NCBI RefSeq assembly: GCF_030285625.1
Contig: NZ_CP127294.1
Span: forward strand, 6,790,001-6,854,000
Source: Amycolatopsis sp. 2-15
GTDB taxonomy: Bacteria; Actinomycetota; Actinomycetes; Mycobacteriales; Pseudonocardiaceae
DNA length: 64,000 nt
Direction of reading: 5' to 3'
Made by a program: the position numbers and the translations under genes. This document shows positions 9,068-17,987 of the stretch, piece after piece (positions within the stretch are counted from its first letter, which is position 1; each line of letters begins with the position of its first letter). The notes beneath the pieces were generated by a model. That model saw nothing but the letters and a program-made list of their open reading frames with translations. It did no database searches and was not told the DNA's origin.

Positions 9068-10390
9068 ATGCGGGTTCGGTCGGCTGTCGTGCTGGGGGCG
9101 TTCGCGCTGGTCGCGGCGGGCTGCACCACGGGTGGGCACGCGCTGCCGGCGCCGCTGCCCCCGGTGCCCGCCGCCGCGCGGGCGCTCGTGGCGTGGTCGC
9201 AGGCGGTGTGCACGAGCGTGCAGGCACTGCAGGGCCTGCAGACCGGGATCGACGAGGTGAACCACACCGCGGCCGACCCGTCGCAGGCCGGCTTCCTCGC
9301 CCCGGAGATCAGCTCCTACGTCAGCGGCATCACGGGGCGGATCGGCCAGGCCGGGCAGGGGCTGAAGTCCGTGCCCCCGTCGGGGATCAAGGCCGCGGAC
9401 GCCTTCGTGACGCAGCTGGGCAAGTCGCTCGACGAGGTGACCGAGAAGGCGCCCTCGGACACCACCGCGCAGCCGACGCTCGCTCAGGCCCGCGAGCTCG
9501 CCACCACCGTCGCGGCCCTGAAGCCGGCGGCCGCCGACCTGAGCAAGGTGGTGCGCGGCGACGCGAAGCTCAACGCGTCGTCCAACGTCGCACCCGCCTG
9601 CGCGCCCGTGCGACAGTTCGGCCCTGTGGACGCGGCCGCGCCGACCCGCCCGCTCGTGGAGTGGGCGGACACGATGTGCGGCGCCGTCACCGCCGCCATG
9701 GCCCTGAAGGCGCAGAAGATCGAAGATCTGATCATCACCGACCCGCGCTACGCCCGGTTGAGCGGCTTCGACCTGGGCAGTTTCATCTCCTCGGCCGGGC
9801 CGGGCGTCGCCCGGCTGGTCGAGACGCTGGGCACCGTCACGCCGTCGGGCATCCCCGCGGCCGACAAGTACCACGACGGCCTGCTCGCCTCGCTCCGCGC
9901 GGTGGCGCCGAAACTGCCGTCGAGCGATTCGCAGACAGCCGACCTGGCCTTCCAGCCCGTCGAGCAGCTGAAACCCCAGGCGGAGCAGATCATCGGGGTA
10001 CTGGCGACGATCGCCCTGCCCTCGCCCGACCTGCCGGCGATCGAGGCCGCGAACCCGGTGCTGGCCCACTCCCACGACGTCGCCCCGCAGTGTCGGCCGC
10101 TCGGGTCACCACCCCCGACGCTGCCGCCCGCCGCCAACGGCACCGATCTGGGCGCGTGCGCCGGCGGCAAGTGCCAGGTCCTCGTGACCGGCCAGGCCGA
10201 CATTACCGCGAGCGGCCTGACGTTCACCGCGTCCGTCACCTTGAGCGGCGTTCGCATCCTGCAGGACTCGGGCGAGCTGAGCTTCGGCACCGGCGGCAGC
10301 GGCTCCTTCGGCACCCCTGGCCACATGGTCACCGTCCGCCTCGCCGGTGTCCTCGACGGGAAGGCCGTGCTGGACATCTCGACGGGGTGA
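9068..10390 (+). CDS. Secreted lipoprotein with an internal tandem duplication
   Basis: Not a recognised family. The 440-residue protein opens with a lipoprotein signal (MRVRSAVVLGAFALVAAGC, lipobox Cys19), so it should be anchored outside the membrane. Residues about 40-185 and 195-345 are two copies of one domain. Both contain L-V-x-W-(S/A)-x-x-x-C near the start, then ...V-x-PSGI-x-AAD..., a K-x-PS segment, a long helical stretch with L-x-P, and a closing AP-x-C-x-P. Each copy thus has two cysteines that could pair. Residues about 350-440 form a separate Gly/Ser-rich, beta-type domain starting GACAGGKCQVLVTG. GGAG lies just before the ATG. The stop abuts the convergent GNAT gene with no gap. 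Confidence 0.75.
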   Translation: MRVRSAVVLGAFALVAAGCTTGGHALPAPLPPVPAAARALVAWSQAVCTSVQALQGLQTGIDEVNHTAADPSQAGFLAPEISSYVSGITGRIGQAGQGLKSVPPSGIKAADAFVTQLGKSLDEVTEKAPSDTTAQPTLAQARELATTVAALKPAAADLSKVVRGDAKLNASSNVAPACAPVRQFGPVDAAAPTRPLVEWADTMCGAVTAAMALKAQKIEDLIITDPRYARLSGFDLGSFISSAGPGVARLVETLGTVTPSGIPAADKYHDGLLASLRAVAPKLPSSDSQTADLAFQPVEQLKPQAEQIIGVLATIALPSPDLPAIEAANPVLAHSHDVAPQCRPLGSPPPTLPPAANGTDLGACAGGKCQVLVTGQADITASGLTFTASVTLSGVRILQDSGELSFGTGGSGSFGTPGHMVTVRLAGVLDGKAVLDISTG

Positions 10391-10855
10391 TCAGCGCCGG
10401 AGGGTGACCGCGAACTCGCGGAATCCGTGCCGCCCGTAGAACGCCCGGGCGTGGGCGTTGGCGGCATAGGCGGTGACCTCGAATCCGTCCGCACCCTTGC
10501 TTTTCGCCCATTCGTCGAATCGCTCGACGAGCGCGGTGCCGACGCCGGCGCGGCGTTCCCCGGCGGCGACTCGCATGCTTTCGAGAACCGCGGTGATGAC
10601 GCCCGGGCGCAGCGAGTCGTGCCGCCGCAGTCGCCCGACGAGGTGCCCGGCGACGCCGCGTTCTCCCTGTGCGACAAGGCAAAGCGCGTCCCCGTCGGCC
10701 AGCAGGGCAGTGTAGTAGGCGGGACCGTCACGGGGTGGCCAGGCGAGGTCCATGCGGTGGTCGTGACGGCCACCGTCCTCGCGGAACAACGCTGCCACCG
10801 AGGAGACGAGCGCGGGAACCAGTTCCGCCGACACCGCGGTGATGTTGTGGTCCAT
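10391..10855 (-). CDS. GNAT-family N-acetyltransferase
   Basis: Single-domain acetyltransferase of 154 residues, normal for GNAT proteins, which move acetyl from acetyl-CoA to an amine. Motif A is visible as SMRVAAGERRAGVGTALVERF (R-R-x-G-x-G pyrophosphate-binding turn), followed by motif B with the usual A-x-x-FY-x-x-x-GF ending (ANAHARAFYGRHGFRE). The ATG at 10855 lacks a strong ribosome-binding site. It is convergent and exactly adjacent to the lipoprotein gene. The substrate is unknown. Confidence 0.8.
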   Translation of the reverse strand: MDHNITAVSAELVPALVSSVAALFREDGGRHDHRMDLAWPPRDGPAYYTALLADGDALCLVAQGERGVAGHLVGRLRRHDSLRPGVITAVLESMRVAAGERRAGVGTALVERFDEWAKSKGADGFEVTAYAANAHARAFYGRHGFREFAVTLRR

Positions 10856-10992
10856 TCAGGAAACGGTAACCACGACGATTAATCCTGTAAATATCGAATG
10901 TGCGCTGCTCAACCGGCCAGCCCGCCCGATTCGCGGCACTGCGCGCGGACACTGGTGGCACGACACCGGGGAGGTCCACAATGGACGACATG

Positions 10993-11168
10993 TCACCGCG
11001 CGGCGTGACGGGCCGCGGCCGCCTGAGCCGACACGAGCCGGTAGCCGGCGAAGGACGTCCGGCCGAGGTCGTCTTTGCCCAGCTGCCCTTCGAGCGCCGC
11101 GTCCAGCTCCGGGTCGACCCCTCCGGCAGCGCGGCCGGCCGCGCCCGCGTGCGCTCGGCTTCGGTCAT
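10993..11168 (-). pseudogene. Possible short gene with a single-base shift
   Basis: Low-confidence reading. From an ATG at 11168 the frame reads MTEAERTRARPAALPEG, then becomes Arg/Ser-rich. If one base were added in the G run near 11118, it would continue as VDPELDAALEGQLGKDD ... SAGYRL-type sequence of natural composition and end at 10993, giving about 58 residues. There is no good ribosome-binding site and no family match. It may be a small hypothetical protein gene, a relic or chance. The rest of the 447-base stretch 10856-11302 holds only the leaders of the two flanking genes as far as I can see. Confidence 0.3.
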
Positions 11169-11302
11169 ACCGGGCAGTCTGCGCGGAACAGTGCCCGCGC
11201 GACCCCGGACGGCGGCTAGCGGCCACGCGGGAAAACGAGGTGTCGCCGCCGGAGCCGATCGGTAGTCTTCCCGGGCCGCCGACACCCCTGCAGGATTCCG
11301 CC

Positions 11303-12259
11303 ATGGCCCCGTTCCCGCCGCTCGAACCGTACGCGCACGGCCTGCTCGACGTCGGCGACGGCAACCGGATCTACTGGGAAACCAGCGGCAACCCCGACGG
11401 AAAACCGGTGCTGTGCGTGCACGGTGGGCCCGGCGCGGGCGGCGCCCGCAACAGCCGCAAGGGCTTCGACCCGGAGAAGTTCCGGATCATCCTGTTCGAC
11501 CAGCGCGGCTGCGGCGAGAGCGTGCCCAACATCGCGGACCCGGCGGTGAGCCTGGAGCACAACACCACCCACCACCTGATCGCCGACATGGAACGCCTGC
11601 GCGAGCACTTGGGCGTCGAGAAGTGGATGCTGTACGGCGGTTCCTGGGGCCCGACGCTCATGCTGGCCTACGCCCAGCGCCACCCCGAGCGCGTGTCGGA
11701 GCTCGTCATGATCGCCGCCTTCACCTCCACCCCCGACGAGGTCGACTGGCTCTACCGCGGCCTCAGCCGGCTCCTGCCCCGCGAGTGGGAGACCTTCCGC
11801 GCCGGCGTGCCCGAGGCCGAGCGGGACGGTGACCTGCTCGCCGCGTACTCCCGCCTGCTCGCCTCGCCCGACCGTGCGGTGCGGCTCAAGGCCGCGCGCG
11901 ACTGGTGCGACTGGGAAGACGCCGTGATCGCGCACGAGGACAAGGGCAGGCCCGGCACGTACGGCGACCGCCCCGAGGAAGAGCTCATCACGCTCGCCCG
12001 CATGTGCGCGCACTACTTCGGCCACCACGCCTGGCTGGCAGCCGGGGAGCTCCTGGACAACGTCCACCGCCTCCACGGCATCCCCGCCGTGTTCATCCAG
12101 GGCCGGCTCGACCTCAGTGTGCCGCTGCGGGCGGCGTGGCAGCTCGTGCAGGCCTGGCCGTCGGCCGAGCTCGTGGTGATCGACGACTCCGGCCACACCG
12201 GTAGCCCGGCCATGGGCGAGGCGGTCATGCAGGCCGCCGCCCGCTTCGAACCGGCGTGA
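11303..12259 (+). CDS. pip: Prolyl aminopeptidase (proline iminopeptidase)
   Basis: Cytoplasmic alpha/beta-hydrolase peptidase (family S33) of 318 residues that releases N-terminal proline from peptides. The visible marks are those of bacterial Pip: HGGPGAG oxyanion motif, FDQRGCGES, the nucleophile elbow GGSWGPTL with catalytic Ser, an N-T-T-x-x-L-I-x-D-M-E-x-L-R segment, GRLDLSVP near the catalytic Asp, and DDSGHTG for the catalytic His. The expected form of the last motif is SGHS/A. The start is the ATG at 11303, preceded by CAGGA. It is a stand-alone gene, convergent with the P450 gene one base away. Confidence 0.9.
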   Translation: MAPFPPLEPYAHGLLDVGDGNRIYWETSGNPDGKPVLCVHGGPGAGGARNSRKGFDPEKFRIILFDQRGCGESVPNIADPAVSLEHNTTHHLIADMERLREHLGVEKWMLYGGSWGPTLMLAYAQRHPERVSELVMIAAFTSTPDEVDWLYRGLSRLLPREWETFRAGVPEAERDGDLLAAYSRLLASPDRAVRLKAARDWCDWEDAVIAHEDKGRPGTYGDRPEEELITLARMCAHYFGHHAWLAAGELLDNVHRLHGIPAVFIQGRLDLSVPLRAAWQLVQAWPSAELVVIDDSGHTGSPAMGEAVMQAAARFEPA

Positions 12260-12260
12260 G

Positions 12261-13436
12261 TCAGGCGCGGTCGAACGTCACGTCCAGCCGGTACGGGCTG
12301 CCCAGGCTCAGCCCCACCTGCCGCCGGATCTGCGCACCCGGCGCGAGCCGGAACCGCGTGGTCCGGGCCAGCAGCTCCTCGATCGCCACCGCCAGCTGAA
12401 TCCGCGCGAAGTGCAGGCCCAGGCAGCGGTGAATGCCGAAGCCGAACGACACGTGCGGCACTCCGCCCCGGTCGAACACCAGCTCGTCGGGCCGCTCGAA
12501 CTGCGCCGGGTCCCGGTTGGCCGCGGCGAAGAACACGGCGACGCGCTCCCCCGCCTGCACCGGTGTGCCCGCGATCTCGGTGTCCTGCGTGGCCGTGCGC
12601 GCCATGAACGCGACGGTGGAATCGAGCCGCAGGAACTCCTCCAGCTCCCGATGCCAGCCGCCGGGTTTGCGCAGGATCGGCTCGACGTCATCGCGGGTCG
12701 CGAGGTGGTAGGCGATGTTCGCGATCACGCCGCGCGTGGTGTCGAGGCCGCCGAGGAACAGCGTGGTCACCATGCCGAGCCGTTCCTCGAGGGTGAGCGG
12801 CCGGCCGTCGATCGTCGCGGTGACGAGGGCGCGCAGCACGCTGTCCTCGCCGTCGTCCGGCTTCGCCTCCGCTTCGGCCAGCGCCTCCATCGCCAGGCCC
12901 GCGAGCGTCTGGAACGCTTCGGGACTGCTGGTGACCGCGGCATCCTTGGCCGCCGCCACCCCGCGGTCCACGAGGTCGCGGTTGTCCGTCGCGAAGACGA
13001 TCCGCGCGAGCGAACCGGCGCTGAACGGGATCGCGAAGTCACTCACGATGTCGCACGCACCGCGGTCCACAAAGGACTCGACCGCCGTGCGCGCCAGCTC
13101 ACGCAGCTGCGGCTCGTATCGCGCGAGGGCGGGCCGCGTGAAGAACGGGTTGAGGATCCGCCGGTACTCGCGGTGGTCCGGCGGGTCCGTGTCGATCGGG
13201 ATCACACGCACCGGCACGCCGCGGATCGCGGGCTGCGCCGAGCTGAACAGCTCCGGCGCGGCGCAGACCGCGCGCACGTCTTCGTAGCGGGTGAGCAGGT
13301 GGTAGCCGCCGTCGGCGTCGGTGTGCGGGACGGGACAAGCACTGCTGGCGGCCGCGGCAGCCGCCAGCAGGTTCTCGCGCTGGTCTTCGGCGTACAGGTC
13401 GACGTTCGCCAGGATCTCCTCGACCGACTTGGCCAC
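12261..13436 (-). CDS. Cytochrome P450
   Basis: Soluble bacterial P450 monooxygenase of 391 residues. The I-helix oxygen-activation motif reads LFLGGLDTTRG (GGLDTT in place of the common AGxDTT), the K-helix ExxR is in ELEEFLRLDS, and the heme-binding loop is FGFGIHRCLGLHFAR with the ligand Cys338. The start is GTG at 13436, chosen because GGGGAGG sits 5 bases upstream; an open frame reaches further to 13514. No ferredoxin or reductase partner is adjacent, so electrons must come from elsewhere. Substrate unknown. It lies about 100 bases downstream of the arginase-family gene on the same strand. Confidence 0.92.
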   Translation of the reverse strand: MAKSVEEILANVDLYAEDQRENLLAAAAAASSACPVPHTDADGGYHLLTRYEDVRAVCAAPELFSSAQPAIRGVPVRVIPIDTDPPDHREYRRILNPFFTRPALARYEPQLRELARTAVESFVDRGACDIVSDFAIPFSAGSLARIVFATDNRDLVDRGVAAAKDAAVTSSPEAFQTLAGLAMEALAEAEAKPDDGEDSVLRALVTATIDGRPLTLEERLGMVTTLFLGGLDTTRGVIANIAYHLATRDDVEPILRKPGGWHRELEEFLRLDSTVAFMARTATQDTEIAGTPVQAGERVAVFFAAANRDPAQFERPDELVFDRGGVPHVSFGFGIHRCLGLHFARIQLAVAIEELLARTTRFRLAPGAQIRRQVGLSLGSPYRLDVTFDRA

Positions 13437-13538
13437 GTGTCCTCCCCACTCCGAGGACCCACCACCGTAGGGGTGCGCGGGGGCACGCGACATCGGCCGC
13501 ACGGGCGGAAACATCGCGCGTTCGGGTCACCGGGCCCG

Positions 13539-14566
13539 TCACGGACGACGGTCGGGCCGATCGGAAAGCAGCGGCCGCGTAGGGTCCCACACCGTGCCGT
13601 CGGCTTGGTCGCGACGCCGGCGCGCGATGCCCGACAACGCTTCCAGCACCACGCGGTTCGCGAGGAACGACGTGATCTCCGCGTGGTCGTACGGGGGCGA
13701 CACCTCGACCTCGTCGACGCCCACCACCGGCAGCTCGTATGCGATGCGCCGCACGGAATCCAGCAGCTGCCGGGCGGTGAGCCCGCCGGGCTCGGGCGTA
13801 CCCGTGCCCGGCGCGTGGCCGGGGTCGCACGCGTCGATGTCCACCGAGAGGAACACGCCGTCGCACTCGTCGGTGGCGATCCCGAACGCCTCGGTGAGGC
13901 ATTCTTCGAGCCCTCGCGCGACGATCTCGGTCATCTCGTAGGAGCGCATGCCCTGCGCGGCCATCCAGTCGAGCGTCTCCGGGCCGGCCAGTAGCCGCGC
14001 AGGCCGAGCTGCAGGAACCGGTCACCGCGCACGGCAGCCGACTCGATCAGCCGGCGCATCGGCTGGCCGTGGCCCACGAGCGAACCGAACGCGATGTCGC
14101 CGGTGTCGGCGTGCGCGTCGAAGTGCAGCATCGACACGCGCCCCTGGCCGAGGTGCTGCGCCACCCCGGCCGCGTCCGGCCACGCGATCGTGTGGTCCCC
14201 GCCGAGTACGAGCGGGATCGCGCCCGCGGCGGCGACCGCGTGCACGGCCTCCTGCAGCGAGCGCACCGAGCGTTCGGCGTCGCCCGAGTACATCTCGACG
14301 TCGCCGGCGTCGAAAACCTTCAGGTCTCGCAACGCGTCCACGCGCAGGGCGAGCGACGGACGTGAACCGTCGGCGGGCAGGTAACAGCTCTGCCGGATGT
14401 ACTGCGGGCCGAACCGGGTGCCCGCGCGGTGCGAGGTGCCGCCGTCGAACGGCGCGCCGAGGATCACGACGTCAGCGCCGGGGTAGGTGGCGGGATCGCC
14501 CCAGTCGCAGCGCGCCACGACGAGGAAGGGGAGGTCCGGGCCGAACTGGGTGCCGTAACGAGCCAT
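13539..14566 (-). pseudogene. Agmatinase/arginase-family ureohydrolase with a single-base shift
   Basis: The family hydrolyses agmatine, arginine or related guanidino compounds to urea plus amine, using two Mn ions. The N-terminal two thirds (ATG 14566, AAGGAG upstream) carry GAPFDGGTSHRAGTRFGP, GGDHTIAWP and HFDAHADTGD. The C-terminal third, in another frame, carries SVDIDACDPGHAPGTGTPEP. All metal ligands are thus present, but the frame breaks near 13984-13990, where ...RGYWP continues as garbage; one extra G there restores ...GYWPGPETLDWMAAQGM... It is either a recent frameshift mutation or an error. If repaired it would be a normal-length enzyme of about 342 residues. Agmatinase and guanidinobutyrase cannot be told apart here. 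Confidence 0.8.
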
Positions 14567-14662
14567 GACGTGCTCCTTGCGGGCCAACCTACCGGCGTGA
14601 CGCCCTGGATCTGCCGGTTTCGCCTGCCGGTCAAACCCCGGGCCGACGGGGCCTGGCTTGGC

Positions 14663-15493
14663 TCAGCTCGCGAAGTCGACGGACCGGCCGAGCTCGGCCC
14701 AGCGCTCGTCCTCCGCCATCAGCTTCGCCATCCCGGTCCGCATCAGGCCGACGGCGTCGCTGCCGAGCACCAGGTGCAGCGGCGGCTCAGCCATCTCCAC
14801 GACCTGGAGGAACACGCGCGCGACCGCGGCGGGGTCGATCGGCTCGATGCCCCGCTTGCTGCGCAGGTGCTCGATCAGCGGGCCCATCGTGGGTTCGTAC
14901 TCCGGCTTGTAGGACCGGATCTCCATCGACGGTCCGGACCAGTCCGTGCGCATCAGGCCCGGCTCGGCCATGGTGACCTTGATCCCGAGGCCCGACACCT
15001 CGTCGTTCAGCACCCCGGAGAAGCCCTCTGTCGCGAACTTCGCGCTCTGGTAGGCCGAGATGCCGGGCGCGGTGCCGCGGCCGCCGACCGACGTGACCTG
15101 GACGAAGTGGCCCGAGCGCTGGGCCAGGAACACCGGCAGCGCCGCCTTGGTCACGTGCACGGTGCCGAAGAACACTGTCTCCACCTGCGCGCGGAAGTCG
15201 GCCAGATCGACCTCCTCGACCGAGGTCATGTTCGCGTAGCCCGCGTTGTTCACCACCACGTCGAGCCGCCCGAACCGCTCCACGGCCGCGGCGACGGTGG
15301 CTTCGGCCTGTGCCGGTTCCGTCACGTCAAGCGGGAAGCGCACCAGGCGGTCGCCGTAGCGCTCGTCCAGGTCCTTCAGAGAGTCGACGTTGCGAGCCGA
15401 CGCCACCACGTCGTTACCGGCAGCGAGGACCTCCTCCACCACTGCCCGGCCCAGACCGCGCGAGCCGCCCGTGACCAGCCACACCTTGCCCAT
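14663..15493 (-). CDS. Short-chain dehydrogenase/reductase (SDR)
   Basis: Classical NAD(P)-dependent SDR of 276 residues. The cofactor motif VTGGSRGLGRA, the NNAGYA structural motif, a catalytic Ser (VTSVGGRG) and the Y-x-x-x-K pair (AYQSAKF) are all present. Sequence and length are close to the second SDR at 38818-39654, so the two are paralogues. The ATG at 15493 has GAGAGGG upstream. It is divergent from a TetR-type regulator across 101 bases containing an 11-of-12 matched inverted repeat, which suggests TetR control. The substrate is not determinable. Confidence 0.9.
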   Translation of the reverse strand: MGKVWLVTGGSRGLGRAVVEEVLAAGNDVVASARNVDSLKDLDERYGDRLVRFPLDVTEPAQAEATVAAAVERFGRLDVVVNNAGYANMTSVEEVDLADFRAQVETVFFGTVHVTKAALPVFLAQRSGHFVQVTSVGGRGTAPGISAYQSAKFATEGFSGVLNDEVSGLGIKVTMAEPGLMRTDWSGPSMEIRSYKPEYEPTMGPLIEHLRSKRGIEPIDPAAVARVFLQVVEMAEPPLHLVLGSDAVGLMRTGMAKLMAEDERWAELGRSVDFAS

Positions 15494-15544
15494 CGTTCGT
15501 TCCCTCTCGCCTCCGCGGGACCGATCCCCGCTCCACCAAGTTAG

Positions 15545-15581
15545 CGCAACTCCGTTCTCTTAACAACACAACGGCGTTGCG
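15545..15581. promoter_or_regulatory. Inverted-repeat operator between SDR and TetR genes
   Basis: Arms CGCAACTCCGTT (15545-15556) and AACGGCGTTGCG (15570-15581) match at 11 of 12 positions as an inverted repeat with a 13-base spacer. It sits centrally in the divergent promoter region of the SDR and TetR genes, the usual place for a TetR operator controlling both. Confidence 0.55.
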
Positions 15582-15594
15582 GTAATCTGCAGAC

Positions 15595-16263
15595 GTGGTC
15601 ACCTCCGACTTCCAGCGGGCGCGGCGCCCCGAGCACAAGGAGCAGCGCCGCGACGCGATCCTCGCCGCGGCGCGCGCGCTCGCGACCCGCGACGGGGTGC
15701 GGTCGGTGACACTCGGGGACATCGCCGGTGAAGTCGGTGTGCACAAGTCCGCGCTGCTGCGGTACTTCGAGACGCGCGAGGAGATCTACCTGCACCTCAC
15801 GGCCGAGTGCTGGCATGACTGGGCCGCCGGGCTGCACGCGGCACTGGACGGGACCACCGACGCGACACCGGCGGAGGTCGCCGACGTCATCGCGCGCACG
15901 CTCGACGAACGGCCGTTGTTCTGCGACCTGCTCGCCCACGCGCCGCTGACCCTCGAACGGCACGTGTCACTGGACTCGGTGCGAGCGTTCAAGCTCTCCA
16001 CGTTGGAAGCCGTCAAGGACATCGCCGCCCTCTTCACGCGAACGCTGCCCGGGCTGGGTGCGGCGGGCGGGCGTCACGTCGTCGGTGCCGTGACGGCGCT
16101 GGCCGCCTCGTTCTGGCAGATCTCGCACCCGCCCGAGACGCTCGCGCAGCTCTACCGCGAAGACCCGCGGCTGGGCCACGGCGTCGTCGAGTTCACGCCG
16201 CGGCTGCGCCGGCTCACGGAGGCCGTCCTCACCGGCCTGATCTCCTCAGCGGACAACGCGTAA
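15595..16263 (+). CDS. TetR-family transcriptional regulator
   Basis: Repressor of 222 residues starting at GTG 15595. The N-terminal helix-turn-helix reads RRDAILAAARALATRDGVRSVTLGDIAGEVGVHKSALLRYFETREEIY, a standard TetR_N domain; the C-terminal ligand-binding part has no recognisable effector class. It is divergent from the SDR gene, which is its likely target. The 3' end overlaps the convergent dihydrofolate-reductase-family gene by 18 bases. Confidence 0.88.
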   Translation: MVTSDFQRARRPEHKEQRRDAILAAARALATRDGVRSVTLGDIAGEVGVHKSALLRYFETREEIYLHLTAECWHDWAAGLHAALDGTTDATPAEVADVIARTLDERPLFCDLLAHAPLTLERHVSLDSVRAFKLSTLEAVKDIAALFTRTLPGLGAAGGRHVVGAVTALAASFWQISHPPETLAQLYREDPRLGHGVVEFTPRLRRLTEAVLTGLISSADNA

Positions 16264-16785
16264 CCACAGGTTCGTCGCGAGCGGCGCTTCGGTCTGCGAC
16301 TTCCGCTCGAGCCGAACCGGATCGCCGCCGGGCCGCTCGAACAGCCGGACCCCGTCGCCGAGCAGCACAGGCAGGATCGAAACGAGGATCTCGTCCAGCA
16401 GCCCGGCATCGAGGCACGCGCGAGCAACGGTCGCGCCGAGGACGTTCACGTATTTCTCCCCCGCGGCCGCCTTCGCCAGCTCGACACCGTGGCGCAGGTC
16501 GTCGACGAACGTCACGTCGGGCGCCGGCTCGGCGGGCCGGTGCGTGAGCACGAACTGCGGTCCTTCCCAGGCCCCACCGAAGGCTTTGCCCTCGGCTTCC
16601 GTACCGCGGTAGGGGTCGTCGCCGCCGTACGTGCGACGTCCGACGAGCAGCGAGCCGATGTCGGCCACGAGCCGGTCGATCTCCGGGTTCGGACCGAAGA
16701 ACTCCGTGACCCACTGCATGTCGCCGCCGGGTCCCGCGATGAACCCGTCGAGCGACATCGCCGCCGAGTAGAGCAGCTTGCCCAT
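16246..16785 (-). CDS. Dihydrofolate reductase-family (RibD C-terminal-like) reductase
   Basis: Protein of 179 residues in the DHFR/RibD_C family of small NADPH-dependent reductases. The opening GKLLYSAAMSLDGFIAGPGGDMQWV, the LLVGRRTYGGDDP region, the FVLTHRP segment and the GATVARACLDAGLLDE ... PVLLGDG C-terminal half are typical of the many actinobacterial paralogues. The ATG at 16785 has GGAGG 6 bases upstream. These proteins are usually not the essential folate enzyme, and the real substrate is unknown. It overlaps the TetR gene tail by 18 bases in convergent orientation. Confidence 0.85.
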   Translation of the reverse strand: MGKLLYSAAMSLDGFIAGPGGDMQWVTEFFGPNPEIDRLVADIGSLLVGRRTYGGDDPYRGTEAEGKAFGGAWEGPQFVLTHRPAEPAPDVTFVDDLRHGVELAKAAAGEKYVNVLGATVARACLDAGLLDEILVSILPVLLGDGVRLFERPGGDPVRLERKSQTEAPLATNLWLRVVR

Positions 16786-16897
16786 GACGCACCTCCGTGG
16801 TCGTTTCCCGTACCGACCGGTGCGGGCCCGGAAACTCATCGGTGCACTTTCCTAAAGGATCATGCACTGTTCCTGCCGAGTCAGCGAGGAGGACCGC

Positions 16898-17987
16898 GTG
16901 ACGGTGGCCGTGAAGGCCGAGGCGTTTCTCGTCGACCTCGAGGTGGAGCAGCAGCGCACCGACGCCGTACAGGCGTTCCTCAAGCAGGAGACGGTGTTCG
17001 TCGAGCTGGCCACCGACGACGGCGGCACCGCGCTCGGCTACTCCTACACGATCGGTACCGGCGGCACGGCCGTGCTCGCGCTGCTGCGCGACCACCTGCT
17101 GCCCCGCTTGATCAGCCAGGACGCGCGCCGGATCGAGGCGGTCTGGACCGACCTGTTCGCCTCGACCCGGGCGACCACCGTCGGCGCGATCACGTCGCTG
17201 GCGCTCGCGGCCGTGGACACGGCGTTGTGGGACCTCAAGTGCCGGCGAGCGGGTGAGCCGTTGTGGCGGGTCGCCGGCGGGTTCGCCTCGCGTGTGCCGC
17301 TCTACGACACCGAAGGCGGCTGGCTTCACCTGAGCACCGACGAACTCGTCGCGGGCGCCCGGAAATCCGCGGCCGCGGGCTGGGGCGGGGTGAAGGTGAA
17401 GGTCGGCAAGCCCACCGCCCACGAGGACCTGGAACGGCTCGGCGCCGTGCGCGAGGCCGTCGGACCGCGGTTCGACCTGATGGTGGACGCCAACCAGTCC
17501 CTCACCGCCGCCGAGGCGATCCGGCGGGCGAGGGCGTTCGAGGCAGTGGACCTGTTCTGGTTCGAGGAGCCCCTGCCCGCCGACGACGTCGCCGGCCACG
17601 CCCGGCTGTCCACCGCCTCGCCGATCCCGATCGCCGTCGGGGAGTCCCTGTACTCCGTGGCGCAGTTCCGCGACTACCTGCACCGCAGCGCCGCGTCGAT
17701 CGTGCAGGTCGACGTCGCGCGCGTCGGGCGGGATCACGCCGTGGCTGAAGGTCGCGCACCTGGCGGAGGCGTTCAACGTGCAGGTGTGCCCGCACTTCCT
17801 GATGGAGCTGCACGTCAGCTTGACCGCCGCGATTCCCAACGGCCGCTACGTCGAGCACATCCCGCAGCTGCGCGCCATCACGACGGCCGAGATGACGATC
17901 GCCGACGGGCACGCCGTCGCCCCGGAGACGCCGGGCCTGGGCATCCCGTGGAACCGCGACGCGATGGACGAGCGCCGGGTGGCCTAG
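16898..17987 (+). pseudogene. Mandelate racemase/muconate lactonizing enzyme family protein with a single-base shift
   Basis: Enolase-superfamily acid-sugar or aromatic-acid metabolism enzyme. The start is GTG 16898 with GAGGAGG 5 bases upstream. Visible are the catalytic K-x-K (GGVKVKVGK), metal ligands DANQSL, WFEEPLP and GESLYS, and, in another frame, the C-terminal GITPWLKVAHLAEAFNVQVC and PHFLMELHVSL segments ending at 17987. The frame breaks at 17726-17728, where GTCGGGCGGG replaces the expected GTCGGCGGG: one extra G. Correcting it gives a normal protein of about 362 residues with every metal ligand. It is therefore a very recent pseudogene or a sequence error. Convergent with the MFS gene. 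The GntR/FCD regulator at 19379 could belong to the same unit. Confidence 0.8.

Noticed and set aside
10900..11265. Plus-strand 121-codon frame before pip
   Set aside because: Arg/Gly/Ala-rich with no start signal; the minus-strand reading there is slightly more protein-like, though itself weak.
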